Made by a program: the position numbers and the translations under genes
Notes under the pieces: model-generated
Told to the model about the DNA's origin: nothing
Seen by the model: only the letters and a program-made list of their open reading frames with translations
Database searches by the model: none
In this document: piece after piece, positions 48,826-57,906 of the stretch
How positions within the stretch are numbered: position 1 is the first letter of the stretch
Layout: each line of letters opens with the position of its first letter
From: a virus
Length of the DNA: 64,000 bases
IMG/VR virus record: IMGVR_UViG_3300002835_006866
Location: 31,852-95,851 of that record
Reading direction: 5' to 3' (one strand)

Positions 48826-50622
48826 ATGGAAGATATCGTAAACGGAATTGTAGTAGATTATTCGAGAGATAGTTTATTCGATGAACTTGGAATTAAAAGA
48901 TTAAAAGAGAGTTATATGAGAGAGACTGAAGTTTCTCCTCAAGAAAGGTTTGCATATGTTTCAAAAGCTTTTAGCTCTGATATTGAACACGCTCAACGCC
49001 TGTATAACTATAGTTCTAAGCATTGGCTTTCTTATTCTACTCCTATTCTTAGTTTTGGCCGCAGTAAGCGTGGTCTTCCTATCTCTTGTTTTCTCCCTTA
49101 TCTTGATGATAGTGCGGAAGGTTTGGTCGATACTTTGTCGGAAGTAAACTGGTTATCAATGTTAGGAGGCGGCGTTGGAATTGGATTGGGTATTCGTTCT
49201 GCTGATGATAAGTCCGTTGGCATTATGCCTCACTTACGTACTTACGATGCTTCATCATTGGCCTACAGACAAGGCCGAACACGCCGTGGCTCTTATGCTA
49301 CCTACCTTGACATATCTCATCCTGATATTCTTTTATTTTTGGAAATGAGAAAGCCCACGGGTGACCCCAATCTTCGTTGTTTGAATTTACATCACGGAAT
49401 TAATATCACAGATAAATTCATGCAATTAATTCAAACTTGCATGGAAGATTCAAATGCTAATGATGATTGGGAACTGATTGATCCACATAACGATGAAGTT
49501 CGTGAAGTGGTTTCTGCTAAAGAACTATGGCAAAGAATTCTTGACATTCGTATGCAAACTGGCGAACCATACATTCATTTTATCGATACAAGTAATCGTA
49601 TGATGCCAGAGTTTCAAAAGAAAAAAGGTCTGAGCATCAAGCAATCAAATCTGTGCAGTGAGATTATTTTACCTACAGATAAAGAGCGAACCGCAGTTTG
49701 CTGTCTTTCGTCTGTAAATTTGGAGTATTATGATGAGTGGAAAGATAATGAACTTTTTCTTCGGGACGTGGCCGAGATGCTGGATAATGTACTTCAGCAC
49801 TTTATTGACAACGCTCCTGATTACATTTCTAGAGCCAGGTACTCTGCTCAGCAAGAGCGCAGCATCGGTGTGGGGGCTCTTGGTTTTCATGCTTATCTAC
49901 AAAAACATAACATACCGTTTGAGTCGGCGTTAGCAACGGGTGTAAACAACAAGATGTTCAAAAATATCAGAGAGAAATTAAATGAAGCGAATGTTAAACT
50001 TGGCAGTGAACGAGGCGAAGCACCGGATGCTAAGGGCACCGGTTTACGCTTCAGCCATCTTATGGCCATTGCTCCTAATGCTTCTAGCAGCATTATCATG
50101 GGCAACACTAGCCCTTCTGTTGAGCCTTATCGTGCAAATGCCTATCGCCAAGATACTCTTTCTGGAGCACACTTAAACAAAAATAAATATCTTGATAAAA
50201 TTATTCAGGAGAAATGTGATGCAGGCAAATCACTGGATTACCAAGAAGTCTGGTCAAGTATCATTGCAAACGATGGTTCCGTTCAGCATTTGGAATTCTT
50301 GGATGAATGGACAAAAAATGTGTTCAAAACTAGTATGGAGATTGACCAACGATGGGTTGTGGACCACGCCGCTAACAGACAAAGTTACATTGACCAGGCG
50401 CAATCCATTAACCTCTTTTTTAGACCTGATGTAAATATCAAATACCTACATGCCGTTCATTTTCAAGCTTGGAAACAAGGTCTTAAAACGCTTTACTATT
50501 GCCGCTCAGAGAAACTGGCGAAAGCGGATAAAGTTTCGAAAAGAATCGAAAGAAAAGTAATCGAAGAAATTGACCTGAAAGCCTTAGCAACCGAAGAAGT
50601 TTGTTTAGCCTGCGAAGGTTAA
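48826..50622 (+). CDS. nrdA: ribonucleotide reductase alpha subunit (class I, NrdA-like, short form)
   Basis: 598 residues. No N-terminal ATP cone, so allosteric activity control is probably lost. GGGVGIGLG and RQGRTRRGSYATYLDISHPDI; radical site SNLCSEI with catalytic Cys and Glu; redox partner Cys in VCCLSS; IAPNASSSIIMGN and the C-terminal CLACEG pair that thioredoxin reduces. The short length is typical for aquatic phages, not a truncation. Confidence 0.93.
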   Translation: MEDIVNGIVVDYSRDSLFDELGIKRLKESYMRETEVSPQERFAYVSKAFSSDIEHAQRLYNYSSKHWLSYSTPILSFGRSKRGLPISCFLPYLDDSAEGLVDTLSEVNWLSMLGGGVGIGLGIRSADDKSVGIMPHLRTYDASSLAYRQGRTRRGSYATYLDISHPDILLFLEMRKPTGDPNLRCLNLHHGINITDKFMQLIQTCMEDSNANDDWELIDPHNDEVREVVSAKELWQRILDIRMQTGEPYIHFIDTSNRMMPEFQKKKGLSIKQSNLCSEIILPTDKERTAVCCLSSVNLEYYDEWKDNELFLRDVAEMLDNVLQHFIDNAPDYISRARYSAQQERSIGVGALGFHAYLQKHNIPFESALATGVNNKMFKNIREKLNEANVKLGSERGEAPDAKGTGLRFSHLMAIAPNASSSIIMGNTSPSVEPYRANAYRQDTLSGAHLNKNKYLDKIIQEKCDAGKSLDYQEVWSSIIANDGSVQHLEFLDEWTKNVFKTSMEIDQRWVVDHAANRQSYIDQAQSINLFFRPDVNIKYLHAVHFQAWKQGLKTLYYCRSEKLAKADKVSKRIERKVIEEIDLKALATEEVCLACEG

Positions 50623-50623
50623 A

Positions 50624-51262
50624 ATGCCCACCATTGCTCTATTTGTTCAACATCCTAGATGTTCAGTTCAATCGTGCAATGGTATAATCAAAGCACTTGG
50701 CTCAGATTACACCTATAAATTATTTACTAAACATGAAATCGAAAACGACTTTTTTAATTCTGTCGACCTCGTATGTTTTCCTGGCGGGGTCGGTGATGTT
50801 GATTCTTATGACACATATTTCAAGTCTCATGGGCGTCTTATCACCGACTACATCAAAAATGGTGGAAGATATCTTGGTATCTGTATGGGTGCCTATTGGG
50901 CTGGGCCTGATTATTTTAATCTTCTGTACGGAGCAAACGCCGTCCAATACATCAAACGACCGAATACTTGCACAAGGCGATCATACTCCAAAGCAATTGA
51001 ATGTGACTGGAATGGCGTACCAGACAGATTCTTCTTTTATGATGGAACTGCATTTGTCGGAAATCCAGAATACTACGATGTTGTCGCCAGATACTCGAAT
51101 GGTGATGCAGCAGCGATCATTCAAGGTAGAATAGGATTAATAGGTCCACATTTAGAAGCGGAAGAATTTTGGTACAACAAACCTTATCTACACAGACATT
51201 GGCATGAAGGCCGGCATCATGTTATGTTAAAAGAATTCGTGAACAAACTAATGGAAAAATAA
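50624..51262 (+). CDS. class I glutamine-amidotransferase-like protein (BPL-N-like)
   Basis: 212 residues. VCFPGGVGD, GRYLGICMGAYWAG with nucleophile C87, and IGPHLEAEEFW, where His/Glu complete a triad. Similar to the N-terminal domain of eukaryotic biotin-protein ligase. It lies between NrdA and NrdB and may act on a small amide; no synthase partner is seen. A second hydrophobic frame across 50697-51134 is a shadow. Confidence 0.75.
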   Translation: MPTIALFVQHPRCSVQSCNGIIKALGSDYTYKLFTKHEIENDFFNSVDLVCFPGGVGDVDSYDTYFKSHGRLITDYIKNGGRYLGICMGAYWAGPDYFNLLYGANAVQYIKRPNTCTRRSYSKAIECDWNGVPDRFFFYDGTAFVGNPEYYDVVARYSNGDAAAIIQGRIGLIGPHLEAEEFWYNKPYLHRHWHEGRHHVMLKEFVNKLMEK

Positions 51263-51901
51263 ATGGCACATTTAGTTGCAAACATACCACCAGTACACTG
51301 TTATATACGCAAAGAGTTTCTTTATGATTTTGAGAAAGGTCATGGAGATTATGAGCCTTGTATATGGGTGACACTTAAAAGCATCCGTGGTCAAGCATTT
51401 AGAATAGAGGCATACTTACCAAACTATGGCGCAATTTATGACAAACTACCTCTCCATGCGTTTGTATCACGCTCAGAGAATCTTGACCCTAAGAAGTTTT
51501 TACCTCTAGATACGTTACAGATTTGGGATTGTTTCAGTTATGACTTTACTGTAATACAAAAAGCCTTTCTGAGAAATCTAACAGCAAAGTTTTATGCTAA
51601 AGATAAACAGTTCTATCAAGGCAATTACTTGTTTACGGTAGACCATTCAGCGCCAGATTTGAATATTATTGATACAAGTTATGCTGAATGGCCAGAAGAT
51701 CATAAAAGTTTCAATTTCATTGAACTAGATAACGGTCAATTTGCTGCACAGCCAAATAATCGTTGCCTGTTTTTAGATGCAGCAAGTAATCCTAAACAAT
51801 TGAAGTTTCCAGACTTTAAAGTTTGCACAAAGAAATATGTTGTAGAACAAAATCCAAAATGGGCATTAGGCGACACAAATACCGTCATGTATGAGGAATG
51901 A
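51263..51901 (+). CDS. conserved phage protein, unknown
   Basis: 212 residues. MAHLVANIPPVHCYIRKEFLYDF start, EPCIWVTLKSIRGQAFRIEAYLPNYGAIYDKLPLHAF and FTVIQKAFLRN. Alpha/beta, no recognisable catalytic motif. The start is conserved in cyanomyovirus-type nrd clusters. Its frequent place beside nrd genes hints at a nucleotide or late structural role. Confidence 0.65.
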   Translation: MAHLVANIPPVHCYIRKEFLYDFEKGHGDYEPCIWVTLKSIRGQAFRIEAYLPNYGAIYDKLPLHAFVSRSENLDPKKFLPLDTLQIWDCFSYDFTVIQKAFLRNLTAKFYAKDKQFYQGNYLFTVDHSAPDLNIIDTSYAEWPEDHKSFNFIELDNGQFAAQPNNRCLFLDAASNPKQLKFPDFKVCTKKYVVEQNPKWALGDTNTVMYEE

Positions 51902-51902
51902 T

Positions 51903-52160
51903 ATGAAAAAAATTATTAGATTCACCGCAGACTGGTGCGGACCTTGTAAAAGTATGGCCGCAAACTTAGGCCAAACCGATACAAGTGGCGTATCGATTGA
52001 AGTGATTGATATCGATAAAAATCCAGATATTGCCATGGAATACGGAATAAGAAATATTCCCACTTTAGTAATGGTAGATGAATCAAACAATGTAATTAAA
52101 AGAAAAACTGGTGTAATGACACCAACACAAATAAAGGAATGGATAAACGGAGATGACTAA
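51903..52160 (+). CDS. trx: thioredoxin
   Basis: 85 residues from the second ATG (51903), chosen because AGGA lies about 5 nt upstream. WCGPCKS is the active site, with IDKNPDIAMEYGIRNIPTLVMV and the cis-Pro. It probably re-reduces the NrdA C-terminal CxxC. Shorter than host thioredoxin (about 108), like T4-phage type. Confidence 0.92.
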   Translation: MKKIIRFTADWCGPCKSMAANLGQTDTSGVSIEVIDIDKNPDIAMEYGIRNIPTLVMVDESNNVIKRKTGVMTPTQIKEWINGDD

Positions 52161-53145
52161 AAAAACCGCTAGCAAACTAACAGATGAAAGATCATCGTAT
52201 AAACCTTTTCACTATCCTTGGGCCTATGAATCTTGGTTGAAACATGAACAAAGTCACTGGCTTCACACGGAAGTTCCTATGGCTGAAGATGTAAAAGATT
52301 GGAAAAATAAATTAACGACAGAAGAAAAACAATTTCTTACTCATATTTTCCGTTTCTTTACACAAGGTGATATCGATGTTGCTGGTGGTTATGTCAAAAA
52401 CTATTTACCATATTTTCCACAACCAGAAGTTCGTATGATGCTTCTAGGCTTTGCTGCTCGTGAAGCATTACACATTGCTGCTTACTCACACCTTATTGAA
52501 ACATTGGGTCTGCCTGATGCAATGTATAATCAATTCTTAGAATATCAGGCGATGAGAGACAAACATGATTACGTACTTGATCTTAGCGCACAGAATGGCG
52601 ATGTTGCTTCTACTGCTACTCATATTGCAGTATTCTCTGCTTTCACCGAAGGGATGCAATTATTCAGTTCCTTTATCATGTTACTTAACTTCCCTAGGCA
52701 TGGGAAAATGAAAGGTATGGGCCAAATTGTTACTTGGTCTATCGTTGATGAAACACAGCATGCTGAATCAATGATTAAATTATTCAGAACCTACATAGAG
52801 GAAAATAAAGAAATTTGGAACGATGAATTAAAATCTAGAATTTATACCATTGCTGAGAAAATGGTTGAACTTGAAGATAAATTCATCGATTTAGCATTCC
52901 AAATGGGTTCTATGGAGAATCTAGATGCAGAAGATGTTAAGCGTTATATTCGCTATATTGCTGACCGCCGTCTTATTTCTCTTGGTCTTAAAGGGATTTT
53001 CAAGGTAAAGAAAAATCCTTTACCGTGGGTTGAGGAGATGATTAATGCTCCAACTCATACGAATTTCTTTGAGAACAGAGCTACAGATTATGCCAAAGGT
53101 GCATTGACTGGTAATTGGGAAGAAGTTTGGGGTAAAGCAGCGTAA
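52153..53145 (+). CDS. nrdB: ribonucleotide reductase beta subunit (NrdB)
   Basis: 330 residues. Iron ligands REALH (E104, H107) and DETQH (ExxH), with Y111 four residues after H107, where the radical tyrosine of class Ia sits. The FTQGDIDVAGGY helix supplies another acidic ligand. Overlaps the thioredoxin gene by 8 bases, so NrdA-Trx-NrdB is one unit. Confidence 0.94.
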   Translation: MTKKTASKLTDERSSYKPFHYPWAYESWLKHEQSHWLHTEVPMAEDVKDWKNKLTTEEKQFLTHIFRFFTQGDIDVAGGYVKNYLPYFPQPEVRMMLLGFAAREALHIAAYSHLIETLGLPDAMYNQFLEYQAMRDKHDYVLDLSAQNGDVASTATHIAVFSAFTEGMQLFSSFIMLLNFPRHGKMKGMGQIVTWSIVDETQHAESMIKLFRTYIEENKEIWNDELKSRIYTIAEKMVELEDKFIDLAFQMGSMENLDAEDVKRYIRYIADRRLISLGLKGIFKVKKNPLPWVEEMINAPTHTNFFENRATDYAKGALTGNWEEVWGKAA

Positions 53146-53146
53146 T

Positions 53147-53154
53147 ACTAAATA
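53147..53154 (+). promoter_or_regulatory. late-type promoter (ACTAAATA)
   Basis: TACTAAATATA, starting immediately after the nrdB stop, heading the phosphate cassette. Consistent with late expression of pstS. Confidence 0.5.
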
Positions 53155-53202
53155 TAAAGTCTGATTATCTTCGATGGTCGGACTATTAAAAAAAATTCCA
53201 AA

Positions 53203-53220
53203 TTGTGACGGTTCCGTTAC
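53203..53220. promoter_or_regulatory. Pho-box-like site upstream of pstS
   Basis: An imperfect palindrome GTGACGG-TT-CCGTTAC (53205-53220). Read on the - strand it gives TGTAAC..CGTCAC with an 11-bp step, like two PhoB half-sites of the CTGTCAT type; on the + strand the match is weaker. The orientation is opposite to the usual one. A TAGAAT (53223-53228) follows. Confidence 0.35.
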
Positions 53221-53258
53221 ACTAGAATAATTTTAGTAGTCTAACCATAGGAGATAAC

Positions 53259-54284
53259 ATGAAGAAGTTTTTAGCATCTATTCTATTAGCAGTATCTTCA
53301 GTCGTATCAGCAGCAGAATTCACTGGCGCTGGTGCGACTTTTCCATTTCCAATCTATGCAAAGTGGGCTGAAGCATATAAAGCACAAACTGGCATTGGTC
53401 TAAATTATCAATCAATTGGTAGTGGCGGTGGTATTCGTCAAATCAAGGCAAAAACAGTTGACTTTGGTGCAAGTGATATGCCACTCAAGAAAGAAGAATT
53501 GGATAAAGAAGGTCTTGTTCAATTTCCAGCAATCATTGGTGGTGTTGTACCAGTATTCAATCTTGATGGTATTGCTCCAGGACAATTGAAACTGACACCA
53601 GAAATTATTGCAAACATTCATCTTGGTAAGATTACAAAGTGGAATGACAAAGCACTTACTGATTTGAATCCTGGTTTGAATCTTCCTGCCATGAACATCA
53701 CTGTAGTTCATCGTGCAGATGGTTCGGGTACTACATTCATCTGGACAAATTTCTTGGGCAAAGCAAATGCTGAGTTTGCGAAAACTGTTGGTGAAGGCAC
53801 AGCAGTAAAATGGCCAACTGGTGTAGGCGGCAAAGGTAATGAAGGCGTTGCAGCCAATGTTCAACGTGTCAAAGGTGCATTTGGTTATGTTGAGTATGCA
53901 TATGCTAAAAAGAATAAAATTGCATTTGCTTCGTTGAAGAATCGTGATGGTGTTTTTGTATTGCCTGATGATTCCACATTCAAAGCAGCAGCAACAAACG
54001 CCGATTGGAACAATGCACCAGGAATGTATTTGTTGCTTACATGGCAGACAGGTAAAGATGCATGGCCAGCAACAGGTGCAAGTTTTATTCTGATGCACAA
54101 ACAACAAGCAGATACATTAACAGGTCGTGCAGTTCTCAAATTCTTTGACTGGTCATACAAGAATGGTGGCCAAATGTCAACAGAATTGGAATATGTTCAT
54201 ATGCCTGCCGATGTAATCAAGTTAGTACAAGAAAATTGGAAGAAAGACTTCCGTGGACCAGATAACAACCCAATTTGGAAATAA
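53259..54284 (+). CDS. pstS: PstS phosphate-binding periplasmic protein
   Basis: 341 residues. Signal peptide (about 1-18, ending VSA-AEF), then GAGATFPFPIYAKWAEAY, YQSIGSGGGIRQI (phosphate loop), DFGASDMPL and VVHRADGSGTTFIWTNFL. These are the PstS phosphate contacts. It would feed the host's inner-membrane PstCAB transporter during infection. Strong AGGAG site; first gene of the phosphate cassette. Confidence 0.94.
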   Translation: MKKFLASILLAVSSVVSAAEFTGAGATFPFPIYAKWAEAYKAQTGIGLNYQSIGSGGGIRQIKAKTVDFGASDMPLKKEELDKEGLVQFPAIIGGVVPVFNLDGIAPGQLKLTPEIIANIHLGKITKWNDKALTDLNPGLNLPAMNITVVHRADGSGTTFIWTNFLGKANAEFAKTVGEGTAVKWPTGVGGKGNEGVAANVQRVKGAFGYVEYAYAKKNKIAFASLKNRDGVFVLPDDSTFKAAATNADWNNAPGMYLLLTWQTGKDAWPATGASFILMHKQQADTLTGRAVLKFFDWSYKNGGQMSTELEYVHMPADVIKLVQENWKKDFRGPDNNPIWK

Positions 54285-54293
54285 GGATATATC

Positions 54294-55700
54294 GTGAAAT
54301 TATTAAAAAAACTTTCTATTGTAGTTGCTTTAGCAGCAGTGATTCCAGCATATGCTGATGAGTATAAAGACACACTGAATATTCTGAGAGAGAAGAATGT
54401 AATCACTCAACAAGAATATGAAGATAAACTCAAAGCATATGAAGAAAAAGAAGAAAACAAAAAGTTTGCTGAAAGAAGAATCGACAAAGACGTTAGCGAT
54501 TCAGTCAAGTATAGACAAGCAAGAGCAAACGATGGAGCAGTCACAGAAAACGGACTTGGACTCAAATCCAAAGATGGTAACACGACTGCCCAATTTACAG
54601 GTCGATTACATATGGACTATCGACACTACACACCAGATTACGGTGTCGGTCAAACCACGGATTCGTATCAGAACCTAGCAGAAGTTCGCCGTGCTAGATT
54701 TGGTGTGCGTGGTCAGTTCAATAAAGACTTCAAGTATCAATTGCTTGCAAACTTTGGTAATGATGTTGGTGCTTCATCAAGTTCGAGTACAATGGATGAG
54801 ATGTGGGTAAACTATGCCGCTAATCCTGAAATGCAATTTCAGTTTGGACTATTCAAAATGCCATTCAGTCTTGAACAAATGACCAGTTCAAACAATATTG
54901 ATTTCATGGAGCGTAGTTTGATTGGGCAGAATGACAGTGAATTGATTCCTGCAAAAGAAACTGGCTTTATGTTGCATGGTGTTCCTGTGTCGGGTCTAAC
55001 TTATCAATTGGCAGTTAGCCGTGGTCGTGGTAACAAAGATGCTATCAATGATAACTTTGATTACATTGGTCGTGTTACCACCAATCTAGCTGAACTTGCT
55101 GGTAATAAAGAAGTTGTTGCTCACTTGGGTGCGGCTTATAGCATTGGTACAATCAAGAGTGGTGTAACGCCATCAAGTGGTCGCACTGAAGCAAGGACAC
55201 AGAGCAGTTGGTTTGTTGGTCCTGCATTGAGTGGTTCTACTGAAAGAACACGTGCAGGTCTTGAAGCAGCATTGGCATACAAAGGTGCAAAAGTACAAGG
55301 TGAATACTTTGATTTTACATATGATCCTACGACAGGTAATGACCAAAAAATCAAAGGTTACTATGTACAAGCACTTTATAATATTACAGGTGAAAATCAT
55401 GCCTACAAAGATGGTGCGTTCAACTGGATCAAACCAAATAATCCTGTAGGTAAAGGTGGCAACGGTGCATGGCAAATTGGAGTTCGTGCCAGTGAGTTTG
55501 ATGCCAGCAATATCACAGTTGTAGCTGGTAAAACAAATCGTGCAGTTGCTATGACATATGGATTGACATGGTTTGTAAACGACAATCTTAGATTCATGAT
55601 AAATTATGTTGACACTAAATTTGATGCACTAGTCGGTAGTTCAGGCGCACGTGTAAATGGCGACAAAGCAGTATTGTTTAGAAGTCAACTAAGTTTCTAA
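54294..55700 (+). CDS. phosphate-selective porin, OprO/OprP-like
   Basis: 468 residues with a GTG start and AAGGA. Signal peptide ending AYA-DEY, a short periplasmic coiled coil (about 22-60), then a beta-barrel with TAQFTGRLHMDYRHYTPDY, FGLFKMPFSLEQMTSS, ETGFMLHG and a C-terminal LFRSQLSF, i.e. final aromatic Phe as required for outer-membrane insertion. Ten bases after pstS, so co-expressed. Phage-borne outer-membrane porins are very uncommon. Confidence 0.88.
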   Translation: MKLLKKLSIVVALAAVIPAYADEYKDTLNILREKNVITQQEYEDKLKAYEEKEENKKFAERRIDKDVSDSVKYRQARANDGAVTENGLGLKSKDGNTTAQFTGRLHMDYRHYTPDYGVGQTTDSYQNLAEVRRARFGVRGQFNKDFKYQLLANFGNDVGASSSSSTMDEMWVNYAANPEMQFQFGLFKMPFSLEQMTSSNNIDFMERSLIGQNDSELIPAKETGFMLHGVPVSGLTYQLAVSRGRGNKDAINDNFDYIGRVTTNLAELAGNKEVVAHLGAAYSIGTIKSGVTPSSGRTEARTQSSWFVGPALSGSTERTRAGLEAALAYKGAKVQGEYFDFTYDPTTGNDQKIKGYYVQALYNITGENHAYKDGAFNWIKPNNPVGKGGNGAWQIGVRASEFDASNITVVAGKTNRAVAMTYGLTWFVNDNLRFMINYVDTKFDALVGSSGARVNGDKAVLFRSQLSF

Positions 55701-55761
55701 GTAACCCTTAAAAATCGGTCACAATAATCAGGTGACTCTGGAGCCCGTAACCAGAACCCTT

Positions 55762-56592
55762 ATGGACAAAACATATCGCAGTATCTTTATTTCAGACGTT
55801 CACCTTGGCACAAAAGATTGCAAGGCTGAAGCTCTTAATAATTTTCTCAAACACAATACTTGTGATACATTGTATCTCGTTGGTGATATCATTGATGGTT
55901 GGAAAATAAAACAAAACAAGTGGCGTTGGAAACAAAGCCACACAAATGTCGTTCGTCGTGTTTTAGGTCATGCTAAAAAGGGAACACGTGTAGTATACGT
56001 TTTAGGTAATCATGACGAATTTCTCCGACCATTTCTTCAATACAATCTAAGTTTTGGTATGTTAGAAATGGTTAATCAATGTGAGCATATCGGTGCTGAT
56101 GGTAAACATTATTTGGTGATTCATGGAGATTTGTTTGATGGTATCACAAGATTAGCACCATGGCTATCATTTTTAGGAGACAGAGCGTATGATTGCATCT
56201 TATCAGTTAATAATAAATTTAATTGGATCTTACATAGAATTGGTATTGGTTATTTTAGCCTTAGTCGTTTTCTCAAGCACAGGGTAAAAAAAGCCGTAGA
56301 TTTTATCTTTCAATTTGAAAAAAATCTAGCAGGTTATTGCAAGAAAAAAGGATACGATGGCGTGATCTGTGGTCACATACATCATGCAGAAATTAAAGAA
56401 ATAGATGGTGTAACTTATATGAATGATGGTGATTGGGTTGAATCGTTGACAGCATTAGTTGAGCATCATGATGGTCGATGGGAAATAGTAACATGGACAC
56501 AGGAGAGCGACAATGTGGTTGATGATATTGATAGCGGTGCACCTAAACGATCCAAAGGACATACCAGGAAAAATAACTCTGGAATATCCTGA
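55762..56592 (+). CDS. LpxH-like metallophosphoesterase
   Basis: 276 residues from the ATG at 55762, which matches the usual family start YRSIFISDVHLG; a GTG at 55732 is possible. SDVHLG, LVGDIIDGW, LGNHDEF, VIHGDLFD and CGHIHHAEI are the metal motifs in order. Homologues include UDP-2,3-diacylglucosamine hydrolases of lipid A synthesis and related enzymes. In this cassette it may release phosphate or alter lipid A; substrate unproven. Confidence 0.82.
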   Translation: MDKTYRSIFISDVHLGTKDCKAEALNNFLKHNTCDTLYLVGDIIDGWKIKQNKWRWKQSHTNVVRRVLGHAKKGTRVVYVLGNHDEFLRPFLQYNLSFGMLEMVNQCEHIGADGKHYLVIHGDLFDGITRLAPWLSFLGDRAYDCILSVNNKFNWILHRIGIGYFSLSRFLKHRVKKAVDFIFQFEKNLAGYCKKKGYDGVICGHIHHAEIKEIDGVTYMNDGDWVESLTALVEHHDGRWEIVTWTQESDNVVDDIDSGAPKRSKGHTRKNNSGIS

Positions 56593-56679
56593 TCAAATTA
56601 CCTGCGAGAAAAGTTTACAAAGCATGAATTACTGGTTGAAGTTTGATTCATTCAAAATAGAAGGAAAGTGTGTGAAAAA

Positions 56680-57393
56680 ATGATAGGACTTAGCGATAAA
56701 ATCACGATTGTAATACCCTGCAAGAATGAAGAAGAGTATATCCCTCATTTACTCACATCACTCAAACTACAAAAAATCGGCAAAACTAGAATCATTATTG
56801 CCGATTGTTCTACAGACAATACCCGACAAGTTATAAAAGATAATAGTGAATCTTTGAATATCGAAATCATTGAGGGTGGTCCCGTATCAATTGCTAGAAA
56901 TAATGGTGCTAAATTAGTTACCACTCCTTATATTTTGTTTATAGATGCCGACGTTCGTTTTCAAGATAAGTATGTGATTCGAGATGCTGTTGATGAATTA
57001 GAATTCAACGATTTGGATTTGGTTGGTGCTAAAATATACTGTTATGATAAGGACTTGAGAGCAAGTTTTGGATTTATGATGTTTAACTTTATAAACAATA
57101 TTCTCAAAAGATATAGTCCATTTGCCGTAGGTGCATTTATGCTAACACGAAGAGATAAGTTTGAAGAATATGGTGGTTTTCCTGAGAACTATACCACCTC
57201 AGAAGATTTCTTTCTCTCAAGAATGTACAGTCCCGAAAAGTTCGAGATTATCAACCACTACTTTGGACAAGATTCCCGCAGATTCAAAAAGATGGGTTAC
57301 TTTGGCATGGCAGCATATCTCATCAAAAACTTCATAAATCGTAATAACAAAGAATACTGGGATAGATTAGACGGGACCAAATACTGGAACTAG
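56680..57393 (+). CDS. family 2 glycosyltransferase
   Basis: 237 residues from the ATG at 56680; GTG at 56668 is an alternative. TIVIPCKNEEEYIPHLLTSL, DCSTDNT, and ILFIDADVRF with the DxD metal site, then GGFPENYTTSEDFFLS with the catalytic base (ED). A 19-codon reading frame, 56624-56683, ends in an ATGA overlap with this start and could couple it. Acceptor unknown. Confidence 0.88.
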   Translation: MIGLSDKITIVIPCKNEEEYIPHLLTSLKLQKIGKTRIIIADCSTDNTRQVIKDNSESLNIEIIEGGPVSIARNNGAKLVTTPYILFIDADVRFQDKYVIRDAVDELEFNDLDLVGAKIYCYDKDLRASFGFMMFNFINNILKRYSPFAVGAFMLTRRDKFEEYGGFPENYTTSEDFFLSRMYSPEKFEIINHYFGQDSRRFKKMGYFGMAAYLIKNFINRNNKEYWDRLDGTKYWN

Positions 57394-57401
57394 TCTAAAT
57401 A
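57394..57401 (+). promoter_or_regulatory. late-type promoter (TCTAAATA)
   Basis: GTCTAAATAGA immediately after the glycosyltransferase stop, 31 nt before the secreted-protein ATG at 57432. Confidence 0.5.
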
Positions 57402-57431
57402 GATGTTTACGCCTAACATAGGGGGGGCATT

Positions 57432-57887
57432 ATGAAACATCTATTTTCTTTTATCATGGCATTATTCCTCATCTCTTCCTCTTATGCCAGCCAGAAAGAA
57501 TACACGCTGAATATTACCAAAGATGATGTAATTATTCATAATCAAAACGACTGGCATTTCGTAGTCAAGTCCGATGACTATGATATATACATTGAGAAAG
57601 GTATGCTAGGCACAAAAGGTGAAGTGGTTAGTTTTCATGCTTTTGTCCCATATCACGTTCCAGAGAAAATGTACGGCACAGATGTTCCTGTGAAAGCATT
57701 ATATGTTTACGGTTCACTACACTGCGGTAAACAAAAATTGATGTTGCTCATGGACATGTATGTTGATGAGACTAATAAAATAATTTTTAGGAATACCTAC
57801 GAAGTCAATACACATGTTGTTCCTCTGAATGTGCCAAATACCACACGTTTCGACATACTCAATTTGGTGTGTAAAGAATCTGTATAA
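57432..57887 (+). CDS. secreted protein of unknown function
   Basis: 151 residues. Signal peptide (1-19, ...SSSYA-SQK), then a beta-rich domain with NITKDDVIIHNQNDWHFVV and Cys residues near 98 and 148. Seven consecutive Gs (57421-57427) directly before CATT-ATG form an unusually strong ribosome site. Probably periplasmic. Unknown family. Confidence 0.65.
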   Translation: MKHLFSFIMALFLISSSYASQKEYTLNITKDDVIIHNQNDWHFVVKSDDYDIYIEKGMLGTKGEVVSFHAFVPYHVPEKMYGTDVPVKALYVYGSLHCGKQKLMLLMDMYVDETNKIIFRNTYEVNTHVVPLNVPNTTRFDILNLVCKESV

Positions 57888-57906
57888 TAACTCGAAAGGA
57901 ATTAAA

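Noticed and set aside
48950-49147. Hydrophobic 65-codon frame in nrdA
   Set aside because: Inside conserved NrdA sequence; no ribosome site.
48826-50622. NrdA truncated by frameshift
   Set aside because: All catalytic and C-terminal motifs are present; missing ATP cone is normal in aquatic phage NrdA.
50697-51134. 145-codon + frame in the amidotransferase gene, hydrophobic
   Set aside because: Overlaps all catalytic motifs of the real frame; hydrophobicity results from T-rich second codon positions.
53155-53190. Terminator after nrdB
   Set aside because: A 7-bp hairpin (AGTCTGA/TCGGACT) is followed by A-rich, not T-rich, sequence on the + strand.
53412-54107. 231-codon open frame on the - strand across pstS
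   Set aside because: Antisense shadow of a well-supported gene; Cys/Thr-rich translation without motifs and no ribosome site.
56624-56683. 19-codon leader peptide before the glycosyltransferase
   Set aside because: ATGA overlap with the next start is suggestive, but there is no ribosome site and the frame is too short to support alone.
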